From 14-2 sp963628035 (GTDB lineage Bacteria; Bacillota; Clostridia; Lachnospirales; Lachnospiraceae), in the NCBI GenBank assembly GCA_963628035.1, contig CAVGED010000052.1, positions 1-22,520 on the forward strand: a DNA stretch of 22,520 bases, given 5' to 3'. The position numbers were made by a program, and so were the translations under genes. This document shows, piece after piece, positions 15,574 through 22,520 of the stretch. Position 1 is the first letter of the stretch; the number at the start of each line of letters is the position of its first letter. The notes beneath the pieces are model-generated. The model was given only the letters and a program-made list of their open reading frames with translations, was not told where the DNA came from and made no database searches.

Positions 15574-15602
15574 TTGACTTTTTACCAAAAACATTTTATA
15601 CT
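15574..15602 (+). promoter_or_regulatory. galKT promoter
   Basis: TTGACT (15574-15579), exactly 17 bp, then TATACT (15597-15602), 31 bp before the galK ATG. Both boxes are 5 of 6. GAGGTG at 15621-15626 is the ribosome site. Confidence 0.65.
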
Positions 15603-15633
15603 GTTTAGAAAAGACAGGACGAGGTGCGATAAT

Positions 15634-16914
15634 ATGTATCAGACAGAAGAATTAAAGCAGCAGTTGGCAGCCGGGCAGCTGGACGGACGGCTGACAGAAG
15701 TGTACGTAGACACGGATATGATTTCCGGCCAGAGGGAACGCTACCGGATGGCGATTGAGGAGTTCGAGAAGCTTTTCGGAACAGGTGACGCGGAGATCTA
15801 CAGCGCCCCCGGAAGGAGCGAGGTGGCAGGAAACCATACGGATCATCAGCACGGCGAGGTGCTGGCAGCTTCCGTGAATCTGGATGCCATCGCAGTGGTG
15901 CGCAAGACTTCCGATAACCGGATCCGGCTGTTATCCCAGGGCTATCCCATGCTTACGGTGGAACTTGCAGATCTGGAGGTAAAGAAGGAAGAGGAAGGCA
16001 CTTCCTGGGCGCTGATCCGTGGTATGGCCTATGGTCTTAAGAGAAACGGGCATGCAATCGGAGGCTTTGAGGCATATGTGACCAGCGATGTGCTGGGCGG
16101 CGCCGGACTTTCCTCCTCAGCAGCCTTCGAGGTGCTGGTAGGAACCATTCTGTCCGGGCTCTATAATGGAATGGAAATCAGTCCGGTGGAAATTGCCCAG
16201 GTGGCACAATTTTCGGAAAATGTTTATTTCGGCAAGCCCTGTGGTCTGATGGACCAGATGGCAAGCTCGGTGGGAGGACTCATCCACATCGATTTCAAGG
16301 ACACGAAGCATCCGGTGGTGGGACAGGTGGATGTGGACTTTGCAGCCTACGATCACAGCCTCTGCATCACGGATACCAAGGGATCTCATGCGGATCTGAC
16401 GGACGAATACGCTGCGGTTCCGGCGGAGATGAAGCAGGTGGCAGGTTACTTCGGGAAAGAAGTGCTGCGCGAGGTCGATGAGAAGGAGTTCTATGCGAAG
16501 ATTCCGCAGCTGCGTGAACGTTTCGGCGACCGCCCGGTGCTGCGCGCCATACATTTCTTTGCGGAGAATCAGCGGGTGGAGCAGCAGGTAGCGGCTTTGA
16601 AGGACGGCGCGTTTGATACCTTCCTGAAGCTGATCCAGGCTTCCGGTGACTCTTCCTTCAAATATCTGCAGAATGTATACACCAGCAAGGATATTCAGAA
16701 CCAGGCAGTCTCCATTGGTCTTGCAGTCAGCCAGAATATACTGGGCGATCACGGTGTCAGCCGGGTTCACGGCGGAGGTTTCGCCGGGACCATCCAGGCA
16801 TTTGTGAAAAACGATTATGTGGAAACCTACCGGGCAGCTCTTGACGCGGTCTTCGGAGAAGGTTCCTGCCATGTACTGAAGGTTCGTCCGGTGGGCGGAA
16901 TTAAAGTAATATAA
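15634..16914 (+). CDS. galK: galactokinase
   Basis: Phosphorylates galactose to galactose-1-phosphate with ATP, first step of the Leloir pathway; GHMP-kinase fold, cytoplasmic. Start at ATG 15634 (MYQTEELKQQ), 7 nt after GAGGTG; the earlier in-frame ATG at 15568 falls inside the operator/promoter. 426 residues, about 35 more than E. coli GalK, mostly as an N-terminal extension. Motifs: SAPGRSEVAGNHTDHQHG (galactokinase signature, with Asn67 where most enzymes have Glu in GEHTDY), LGGAGLSSSAAFEVL (ATP loop), GLMDQMASSVGG (catalytic Asp) and VHGGGFAGTIQAF (motif III). The stop codon overlaps the region of the galT ribosome site, so the two are one operon. Confidence 0.94.
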   Translation: MYQTEELKQQLAAGQLDGRLTEVYVDTDMISGQRERYRMAIEEFEKLFGTGDAEIYSAPGRSEVAGNHTDHQHGEVLAASVNLDAIAVVRKTSDNRIRLLSQGYPMLTVELADLEVKKEEEGTSWALIRGMAYGLKRNGHAIGGFEAYVTSDVLGGAGLSSSAAFEVLVGTILSGLYNGMEISPVEIAQVAQFSENVYFGKPCGLMDQMASSVGGLIHIDFKDTKHPVVGQVDVDFAAYDHSLCITDTKGSHADLTDEYAAVPAEMKQVAGYFGKEVLREVDEKEFYAKIPQLRERFGDRPVLRAIHFFAENQRVEQQVAALKDGAFDTFLKLIQASGDSSFKYLQNVYTSKDIQNQAVSIGLAVSQNILGDHGVSRVHGGGFAGTIQAFVKNDYVETYRAALDAVFGEGSCHVLKVRPVGGIKVI

Positions 16915-16931
16915 TGAGGAGCAAAAATACC

Positions 16932-18425
16932 ATGATAAACGAAGCAATCAAAAAATTAATCTGCTACGGTCTGGAAAATGACCTGATCGAACAGGCGGAT
17001 GTCATCTACACCACCAACGCTCTTCTGGAAACTCTTGGCATAGAGGAATACGAGGAGCCACAGGAGACTTATGAAAATGTGGAGCTGGAGCCGGTGCTCG
17101 CAGAGCTTTTGGACTATGCCTACGCCCAGGGACTCATAGAGGAGAACAGCGTGGTCTATCGCGACCTGTTCGACACCAAGCTCATGGCGAAGCTGGTGGC
17201 ACGTCCCAGCACGATCATTGAAAAATTCAACAGCCTTTATGAAAAATCACCCAAGGAGGCTACCGATTTTTACTATAAGTTCAGCCAGGATACGGACTAT
17301 ATCCGACGCTACCGGATCAGGAAGGATGTCAAGTGGACGACCGAGACAGAGTACGGCACCATGGATCTGACTATCAATCTGTCCAAGCCGGAGAAGGATC
17401 CCAAGGCGATTGCGGCAGCCAAGAATGCGAAGCAGAGCGGATACCCCAAGTGCCTGCTCTGTATGGAGAATGAGGGCTATGCCGGAAGACTGAATCATCC
17501 GGCGCGCCAGAACCACCGTATTATTCCGGTGACGATCCAGGGGAGCCGGTGGGGCTTCCAGTATTCCCCATATGTGTATTATAACGAACACTGCATCGTG
17601 TTTAACTCCAGGCATATCCCCATGAAGATCGAGCATGATACCTTCTGCAAGCTGTTTGATTTTGTGAAGCAGTTCCCGCATTATTTCGTGGGATCCAATG
17701 CAGATCTTCCTATTGTAGGAGGTTCGATCTTAAGCCATGATCATTTCCAGGGCGGACACTATGAATTCGCCATGGCGAAGGCCCCGGTGGAGAAGCGCTT
17801 CACGGTGGCAGGCTTTGCAGATGTGGAGGCTGGAATCGTGAAGTGGCCCATGTCCGTGATCCGCTTAAGCGGCGTGGATACAGAGCGCATCATTGCCTTG
17901 GCAGATCGGATATTGAACACCTGGCGGGGCTATACGGATGAGGCGGCCTTTATTTTCGCAGAAACGGACGGAGAGCCTCACAACACCATCACGCCCATCG
18001 CCAGAAAGCGCGGCGATAAATATGAACTGGATCTGGTACTGCGCAATAATATCACCACGGCGGAGCACCCGCTGGGTGTCTACCATCCGCATGCAGAGCT
18101 CCATCATATCAAGAAGGAGAATATCGGCCTCATCGAGGTGATGGGTCTGGCTGTTCTCCCGGCTCGCCTGAAGGGAGAGATGGAGAAGCTGGCACAGGCA
18201 ATTCTTGCCGGAAGTGATATCCGGGGCGATGAGGTATTGGCGAAGCATGCTGACTGGGTGGAGGAATTCCTGCCGAAGTATGATTCCGTGACAGCAGATA
18301 ATATCATGGAGATCCTTCACGAGGAGATCGGCCTGGTATTCGCCAAGGTACTGGAGCATGCCGGGGTATACAAGCGCGATGCGGCGGGAAGGGAAGCTTT
18401 TGCACGGTTTGTGGAGAGCTTATAG
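16932..18425 (+). CDS. galT: UDP-glucose--hexose-1-phosphate uridylyltransferase, Firmicutes type
   Basis: Transfers UMP between UDP-glucose and galactose-1-phosphate, second step of the Leloir pathway. 497 residues, the length of the Gram-positive GalT family (COG4468), longer than the E. coli type. Start at ATG 16932 (MINEAIKKLI), 10 nt after GAGGAG; an in-frame ATG at 16914 overlaps the galK stop and the ribosome site. Motifs: NHRIIPVTIQGSRWGFQYSP, YVYYNEHCIVFNSRHIPM, and the active-site segment ILSHDHFQGG with H269-D-H271-F-Q273, the histidine pair expected to form the uridylyl intermediate. ARPSTIIEKFNSLY is typical of the N-terminal family domain. No galE follows; the next gene has its own promoter, and no terminator is obvious after galT. 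Confidence 0.94.
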   Translation: MINEAIKKLICYGLENDLIEQADVIYTTNALLETLGIEEYEEPQETYENVELEPVLAELLDYAYAQGLIEENSVVYRDLFDTKLMAKLVARPSTIIEKFNSLYEKSPKEATDFYYKFSQDTDYIRRYRIRKDVKWTTETEYGTMDLTINLSKPEKDPKAIAAAKNAKQSGYPKCLLCMENEGYAGRLNHPARQNHRIIPVTIQGSRWGFQYSPYVYYNEHCIVFNSRHIPMKIEHDTFCKLFDFVKQFPHYFVGSNADLPIVGGSILSHDHFQGGHYEFAMAKAPVEKRFTVAGFADVEAGIVKWPMSVIRLSGVDTERIIALADRILNTWRGYTDEAAFIFAETDGEPHNTITPIARKRGDKYELDLVLRNNITTAEHPLGVYHPHAELHHIKKENIGLIEVMGLAVLPARLKGEMEKLAQAILAGSDIRGDEVLAKHADWVEEFLPKYDSVTADNIMEILHEEIGLVFAKVLEHAGVYKRDAAGREAFARFVESL

Positions 18426-18452
18426 GCAGTAACAACGTTTCAGAAAAAACAC

Positions 18453-18481
18453 TTTACCGTCCGCGGTTTGTGTGGTATAAT
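18453..18481 (+). promoter_or_regulatory. promoter of the scfA-scfB-secDF unit
   Basis: TTTACC (18453-18458), exactly 17 bp, then perfect TATAAT (18476-18481) with TG at 18473-18474 two bases before it. It lies 36 bp before scfA, whose ATG follows AAAGGAAG. Its presence separates this unit from galKT. Confidence 0.6.
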
Positions 18482-18516
18482 TCACTACAGTATGAACATA
18501 GAAAGGAAGAAGCATC

Positions 18517-18657
18517 ATGAAACATGTAAAGACCTTAAATACAAAGAAGCTGCAGAACACGGTTAAGAAGGGCGGATGCGGTGAGTGCCAGACATCCTGC
18601 CAGTCCGCATGCAAGACCTCCTGCACCGTAGGAAATCAGAGCTGCGAGAACAAATAG
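18517..18657 (+). CDS. scfA: SCIFF ranthipeptide precursor (six cysteines in forty-five)
   Basis: A 46-residue RiPP precursor. The leader MKHVKTLNTKKLQNTVKK is followed by a Gly-Gly and a core with six cysteines at residues 21, 24, 28, 32, 36 and 43, matching the family pattern throughout (GGCGECQTSC, then QSACKTSCTVG). The adjacent radical SAM enzyme is expected to bind the leader and join cysteine sulfur to a nearby residue; from memory, the characterised homologues link Cys32 to Thr37, and both residues are at those positions here. Ribosome site AAAGGAAG lies 8 nt before the ATG. The gene is too short for common ORF thresholds and is overlapped in another frame by the spurious extension of scfB. 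The mature product's role is not known to me. Confidence 0.95.
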   Translation: MKHVKTLNTKKLQNTVKKGGCGECQTSCQSACKTSCTVGNQSCENK

Positions 18658-18688
18658 GATTCATATGGGTAAGAAGAACCCCTCAGAA

Positions 18689-18713
18689 GACCGTTCGCTT
18701 AGAGCGAGCGGTC
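18689..18713 (+). terminator. hairpin between scfA and scfB, possible attenuator
   Basis: GACCGTTCGC (18689-18698) and GCGAGCGGTC (18704-18713) form a 10-bp stem with one G-U and a 5-nt loop, followed by ATTTGTG. The T-run is poor, so partial termination or protection of the scfA message end is more likely than full termination. It ends 33 nt before the scfB start. Confidence 0.5.
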
Positions 18714-18746
18714 ATTTGTGCGTATATTAGAAAGGAACTTATAAAA

Positions 18747-20099
18747 GTGGTCCATCAGTATAAAAATAATGGCTACAATATTGTTCTGGATGTGAACAGC
18801 GGCGCAGTCCACGTGGTGGATGATGTGACCTACGATGTGATCCCCCTGTATGAGGGACACAGCCGGGAGGATGTTATCGCGCAGTTGTCCGGGACATATG
18901 AAGCTGCGGAGGTCGGCGAGGCCTATGATGAGGTGAAGGCACTGGCTGATGATCGGCAGCTTTTTACAGAAGATGAATATGAGAATTATATCGGGGAGTT
19001 TGCGAACCGTAAGACCGTGGTGAAGGCTCTGTGTCTGCATATCGCCCATGACTGCAATCTGGCCTGCCGCTATTGCTTCGCGGAGGAGGGAGAGTATCAC
19101 GGGAGACGTGAGCTGATGAGTTATGAGGTTGGCAAGGCGGCTCTTGATTTCCTGATCGCCAATTCCGGGAACCGCAGGAATCTGGAGGTGGACTTCTTCG
19201 GCGGGGAGCCGCTGATGAATTTCCAGGTGGTGAAGGATCTGGTGGCTTACGGGAGAGAGCAGGAGAAGCTTCATAACAAGAATTTCCGCTTCACGCTGAC
19301 TACCAACGGTGTCCTTTTAAATGACGATGTTATGGAATTTGCCAACCGGGAGATGGCCAATGTTGTCTTGAGCATTGACGGAAGAAAAGAGATCCATGAC
19401 CTGATGCGCCCGTTCCCAAAGGGAGCCGGAAGCTACGATCTGATCGTCCCGAAGTTCCAGCGGTTTGCCGAGAGCCGCGGGCAGCAGAAGTATTATGTCC
19501 GGGGTACATATACCCATCACAATCTGGATTTTTCCCAGGATGTGCTTCATCTGGCGGATCTGGGCTTTGAGCAGATATCCGTGGAGCCGGTGGTAGCCAA
19601 GGATACGGAGGAATACGCCATCCGGGAGGAAGATCTGCCGAAACTGTTTGAGGAATACGATAAGCTGGCGGTGGAGATGATAAGGAGAGAGAAGGAAGGA
19701 AAGGGCTTTAATTTCTTCCATTTCATGATAGACTTAGAGGGTGGACCCTGCGTAGCCAAGCGGCTTTCCGGCTGCGGCTCCGGTACCGAGTATCTGGCGG
19801 TGACACCCTGGGGCGACCTGTACCCCTGCCATCAGTTTGTGGGTAACGAAGAATTCTACATGGGAAATGTGTATGAAGGCGTGAAGAACACGGAACTCCG
19901 GGAGAAGTTCCGGGGCTGCAACGTGTATGCCAAGGAAAAATGCCGTGACTGCTTTGCAAGATTCTATTGCAGCGGCGGGTGCGCGGCCAATTCCTACAAT
20001 TTCCATGGGGATATAAATAATGCATATGATATTGGCTGTCAGCTGCAGAAGAAGCGCATTGAATGTGCGATCATGATCAAGGCTGCACTGGCAGAATAA
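18747..20099 (+). CDS. scfB: SCIFF peptide maturase, radical SAM/SPASM thioether synthase
   Basis: Installs thioether cross-links in the SCIFF precursor encoded just upstream, using S-adenosylmethionine and several [4Fe-4S] clusters; cytoplasmic. Start at GTG 18747 (MVHQYKNNGYNIVLDV), 9 nt after AAAGGAA; the open frame to 18585 runs back through scfA and lacks family similarity. This gives 450 residues, the family length. Order: an N-terminal RiPP-recognition-like domain (about 1-85, DVNSGAVHVVDDVTYDV), the radical SAM motif C103-x3-C107-x2-C110 in DCNLACRYCFAEEG, DFFGGEPLMN for SAM binding, and a C-terminal SPASM domain (C335, C343, LYPCHQF, then CRDCFARFYCSGGCAAN and a late GCQ) for auxiliary clusters. 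90 bp separate it from scfA and 17 bp from secDF. Confidence 0.95.
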   Translation: MVHQYKNNGYNIVLDVNSGAVHVVDDVTYDVIPLYEGHSREDVIAQLSGTYEAAEVGEAYDEVKALADDRQLFTEDEYENYIGEFANRKTVVKALCLHIAHDCNLACRYCFAEEGEYHGRRELMSYEVGKAALDFLIANSGNRRNLEVDFFGGEPLMNFQVVKDLVAYGREQEKLHNKNFRFTLTTNGVLLNDDVMEFANREMANVVLSIDGRKEIHDLMRPFPKGAGSYDLIVPKFQRFAESRGQQKYYVRGTYTHHNLDFSQDVLHLADLGFEQISVEPVVAKDTEEYAIREEDLPKLFEEYDKLAVEMIRREKEGKGFNFFHFMIDLEGGPCVAKRLSGCGSGTEYLAVTPWGDLYPCHQFVGNEEFYMGNVYEGVKNTELREKFRGCNVYAKEKCRDCFARFYCSGGCAANSYNFHGDINNAYDIGCQLQKKRIECAIMIKAALAE

Positions 20100-20116
20100 T
20101 ATAAGGAGGAGAACCA

Positions 20117-22270
20117 ATGAAGAGAAGTAAAGGAATAGCAATCCTGGCGCTGATTCTGGTTATTCTGACCGGAGTGACCTGGTATGCCGGAACCATCATC
20201 TCCACAGTGGGAATCGGTGAGAGCCGCAACATCAAGCTGGGACTGGATCTGCAGGGCGGTGTCAGCATCACCTATGAGACTGTGGAAGAGAATCCCAGCG
20301 CGGAGGACATGAAGGACACAGTCTACAAGCTGCAGAAGCGTGTGGAGAGCTACAGCACAGAAGCAAATGTTTATCAGGAAGGCGACAACCGGATCAACAT
20401 CGAGATCCCGGGTGTCAGCGATGCCAACACCATCCTGGAGGAGCTTGGTAAGCCCGGATCCCTGGAGTTTCAGAACACCTCCGGTGAGACGCTGCTGACC
20501 GGCTCGGATGTGGCGGATGCTCAGCCAAACACCGGCACGGATTCCGCCACCGGAAAAAGAAAGTATTGGGTGTCTCTGACATTTACAGAGGAAGGAAAGG
20601 AAGCCTTTGCCAATGCTACCAGAGACAATCTGAATAAGAAGCTTCCGGTTGTCTATGATGGAGAAACCATCAGCAATCCTACGGTAAACAGCGTGATCAC
20701 CGATGGACAGGCCATTATCGAAGGAATGGCCAGCTACGAGGAGGCGGAAGCCCTGGCGACCCAGATCCGTATCGGATCCCTGTCCCTGGAATTGAAGGAA
20801 CTGCATTCCAAGGTACTGGGTGCCCAGTTGGGTGAGGAGGCACTTTCCACAAGCCTTCTTGCAACTGTCATCGGTCTGATCCTTGTCATGATCTTTATGA
20901 TCGTTATGTACCGGATTCCGGGTCTTGCAGCGAGCATTGCTCTGATCCTGTACTGTGCGATGACCGTATATGTATTGTGGATCTTTGATATTACACTGAC
21001 ACTGCCCGGAATCGCAGGTATCATCCTGTCCATCGGTATGGCAGTGGACGCCAATGTAGTTATTTTTGCCCGTATCCGTGAGGAAATTGCGGCTGGAAGA
21101 ACTGTGGAATCAGCCATTCATGCCGGTTTCCACAAGGCCATGTCCGCTATCGTGGACGGAAACGTGACGACCCTGATCGCTGCGGTGGTTCTGGCACTGC
21201 GCGGTTCCGGTACGGTGAAGGGTTTTGCATACACCCTGGGTATCGGTATTGTTTTATCCATGTTCACAGCCCTGGTGGTGACAAGATGGATCATGAAGTG
21301 CTTCTTCGCCATTGGTCTTAAGAGCGAGAAGCTGTATGGCAAGCAGAAGGAACGCAAGGTTATCGATTTCATTGGAAAGAGAGCCGTGTTCTTCATCATC
21401 GCCCTGGTGCTTATCGCAGGCAGCTTCGTTGGAATGGCTATCCATAAGGCATCCGGCGACAAGGCTATGAACTACAGCTTGGATTTCATGGGCGGAAGCT
21501 CCACGACAGTGACCTTTAACGAGGATTATTCCATTAAGGAGATCGATGAGAAGATCAAGCCGGTAGTGGAGGAAGTTATTGGAGAGGGCGAAGTCCTAAC
21601 CCAGAAGATCGACGGCACCAACGAGGTGGTTATCAAGACCCGTACCATGACGCTGGATGAGAGAGAAGCCTTCAACACTGCCATGAAGGATGAGTTTGAC
21701 GTGGATGAGACAGCCATCGTCAATGAAAATATCAGTGCAACCGTCAGCTCCGAGATGAGGATGGATGCTGTGTGGGCGGTGATCATCGCTGTTATCTGCA
21801 TGCTGATCTACATCTGGTTCCGGTTTAAGGATATCCGGTTTGCAGGCAGTGCGGTACTGGCTCTGGTACACGATGTGCTGGTGGTTCTGACCTTCTACGT
21901 GCTCACCTGGACTTCGGTAGGAAGCACCTTCATCGCATGTATGCTGACCATTGTCGGTTATTCGGTGAATGCAACCATCGTTATCTTTGACCGTATCCGT
22001 GAGAACTTAAAGAGCGTCAAGACACAGACACCGGAGGCCTTGAAGGAGGTTGCTAACCGCAGCGTGACACAGACATTGTCCCGAAGCATCAACACCTCAC
22101 TGACGACCTTTATCACGATATTCGTACTGTGGCTTCTGGGCGTGACGTCCATCAAGGAGTTTGCAGCACCGCTGATGGTGGGTATCATCTGCGGAGCATA
22201 TTCTTCCGTGTGCATCACCAGCGCACTCTGGTATGTGTTCAAGGTGCGGTTTGCGAGAAAGAAGAAGTAG
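20117..22270 (+). CDS. secDF: fused protein translocase subunit SecDF
   Basis: Inner-membrane accessory of the Sec translocon that uses the proton gradient to help pull exported proteins across. 717 residues with SecD and SecF in one chain. First membrane helix at about residues 7-25 (IAILALILVILTGVTWYAG), the SecD motif LGLDLQGGVSI, a large outer domain to about 240, then a helix cluster with GMAVDANVVIFARIREE, which keeps the conserved Asp311. The SecF half starts near 415, with SLDFMGGSSTTVTF and a last helix cluster with GYSVNATIVIFDRIREN; here Ala619 occupies the place of the Asp in the usual SIND motif. AGGAGG precedes the ATG. It follows scfB by 17 bp, the gene order commonly seen with SCIFF systems, often with yajC, which is absent here. 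Confidence 0.95.
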   Translation: MKRSKGIAILALILVILTGVTWYAGTIISTVGIGESRNIKLGLDLQGGVSITYETVEENPSAEDMKDTVYKLQKRVESYSTEANVYQEGDNRINIEIPGVSDANTILEELGKPGSLEFQNTSGETLLTGSDVADAQPNTGTDSATGKRKYWVSLTFTEEGKEAFANATRDNLNKKLPVVYDGETISNPTVNSVITDGQAIIEGMASYEEAEALATQIRIGSLSLELKELHSKVLGAQLGEEALSTSLLATVIGLILVMIFMIVMYRIPGLAASIALILYCAMTVYVLWIFDITLTLPGIAGIILSIGMAVDANVVIFARIREEIAAGRTVESAIHAGFHKAMSAIVDGNVTTLIAAVVLALRGSGTVKGFAYTLGIGIVLSMFTALVVTRWIMKCFFAIGLKSEKLYGKQKERKVIDFIGKRAVFFIIALVLIAGSFVGMAIHKASGDKAMNYSLDFMGGSSTTVTFNEDYSIKEIDEKIKPVVEEVIGEGEVLTQKIDGTNEVVIKTRTMTLDEREAFNTAMKDEFDVDETAIVNENISATVSSEMRMDAVWAVIIAVICMLIYIWFRFKDIRFAGSAVLALVHDVLVVLTFYVLTWTSVGSTFIACMLTIVGYSVNATIVIFDRIRENLKSVKTQTPEALKEVANRSVTQTLSRSINTSLTTFITIFVLWLLGVTSIKEFAAPLMVGIICGAYSSVCITSALWYVFKVRFARKKK

Positions 22271-22293
22271 ACTTAAAAAGATAAGATAGCAGT

Positions 22294-22348
22294 ACGCTCC
22301 CTTTTCGGCAGTCGATGTGAAGATGGCTGCAGAAAAGGGAGCGTTTTT
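22294..22348 (+). terminator. strong intrinsic terminator after secDF
   Basis: ACGCTCCCTTTTC (22294-22306) pairs with GAAAAGGGAGCGT (22332-22344), 13 perfect pairs, followed by T residues to 22348. A short GCAG/CTGC pairing closes the 25-nt loop. It ends the scfA-scfB-secDF unit. Confidence 0.9.
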
Positions 22349-22403
22349 ATAGCGTGTATTTTGGATGTCAAAACAAACCGCAAGAAAAAATTCCCAAAAA
22401 AAC

Positions 22404-22432
22404 TTGCATTTTCCTCTCAAATCGTGTATACT
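22404..22432 (+). promoter_or_regulatory. promoter for a gene beyond the window
   Basis: TTGCAT (22404-22409), exactly 17 bp, then TATACT (22427-22432). The following 88 bp have no start codon with a ribosome site but contain a small hairpin, GTAGCT/AGCTAC (22442-22447 with 22458-22463), and CCTG/CAGG (22466-22480), so the transcript has a leader of at least that length. Confidence 0.6.
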
Positions 22433-22520
22433 ATTCCTATAGTAGCTCATTCAGAGAAGCTACAGCCTGACTTTTGCAGGAAAAATAAGTAAAAAATGCC
22501 CTCTATGCCAGTAAAATCAA

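Noticed and set aside
18585..18746. N-terminal extension of the SCIFF maturase frame up to an ATG at 18585
   Set aside because: It overlaps the SCIFF precursor in another frame and the hairpin, has no family-like sequence, and GTG 18747 has a good ribosome site and gives the family length.
20039..20806. 255-codon minus-strand open frame over the scfB-secDF junction
   Set aside because: Antisense to certain genes, no start signals.
1..22520. CRISPR array, tRNA, rRNA, prophage or intact insertion sequence
   Set aside because: No direct-repeat/spacer pattern, no tRNA cloverleaf or rRNA sequence recognised, and no transposase or integrase ORF.

Overview
The window looks like a chromosomal segment of a Lachnospiraceae-type member of the Clostridia. 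The evidence is the SCIFF peptide/maturase pair, a Firmicutes-type (COG4468-like) GalT, the dnaE-pfkA-TrmH-family gene order, strong AGGAGG ribosome sites and moderately GC-rich genes separated by AT-rich gaps. No plasmid, phage or intact insertion-sequence gene was recognised. Genus and species cannot be set from the sequence alone.

Layout. 1-1271 is a decayed, AT-richer stretch: a 55-aa minus-strand ORF with a good ribosome site, a broken fragment of an AlkA-type DNA glycosylase, a 15-bp inverted repeat, and otherwise no convincing gene. 1272-6814 carries dnaE (replicative polymerase), pfkA (glycolysis) and a TrmH/SpoU RNA methyltransferase on the plus strand. The dnaE-pfkA gap holds a striking 158-bp multi-hairpin palindromic element. 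A small unknown protein (minus strand, 6842-7105) and a GH78 alpha-L-rhamnosidase-like gene (7251-9563) diverge from back-to-back promoters that both have exact 17-bp spacers.

9571-14456 is a glycerol operon: a promoter with a palindrome in its spacer, a leader with two terminator-like hairpins, glpK, a GlpA/GlpO-like FAD oxidoreductase with a BFD-type [2Fe-2S] domain, a GlpB-like FAD/NAD oxidoreductase, and a small four-cysteine DUF1667 protein. Together these should phosphorylate glycerol and oxidise glycerol-3-phosphate. A LacI-family regulator (minus, 14437-15453) overlaps the operon end tail to tail and diverges from galK-galT (Leloir pathway; galE is not in the window). Paired TTTAGTAAA/TTTACTAAA motifs lie between the two promoters.

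18453-22348 is the most interesting unit: its own promoter, a 46-aa six-cysteine SCIFF precursor (scfA, too short for usual ORF cut-offs), a hairpin, the radical SAM/SPASM maturase (scfB, GTG start at 18747), and a fused secDF, closed by a strong terminator. SCIFF is a known ranthipeptide family of Clostridia whose biological role is, to my knowledge, unsettled. The SecF half of SecDF has Ala where the proton-relay Asp is usually found. After the terminator a good promoter points out of the window into an unseen gene.
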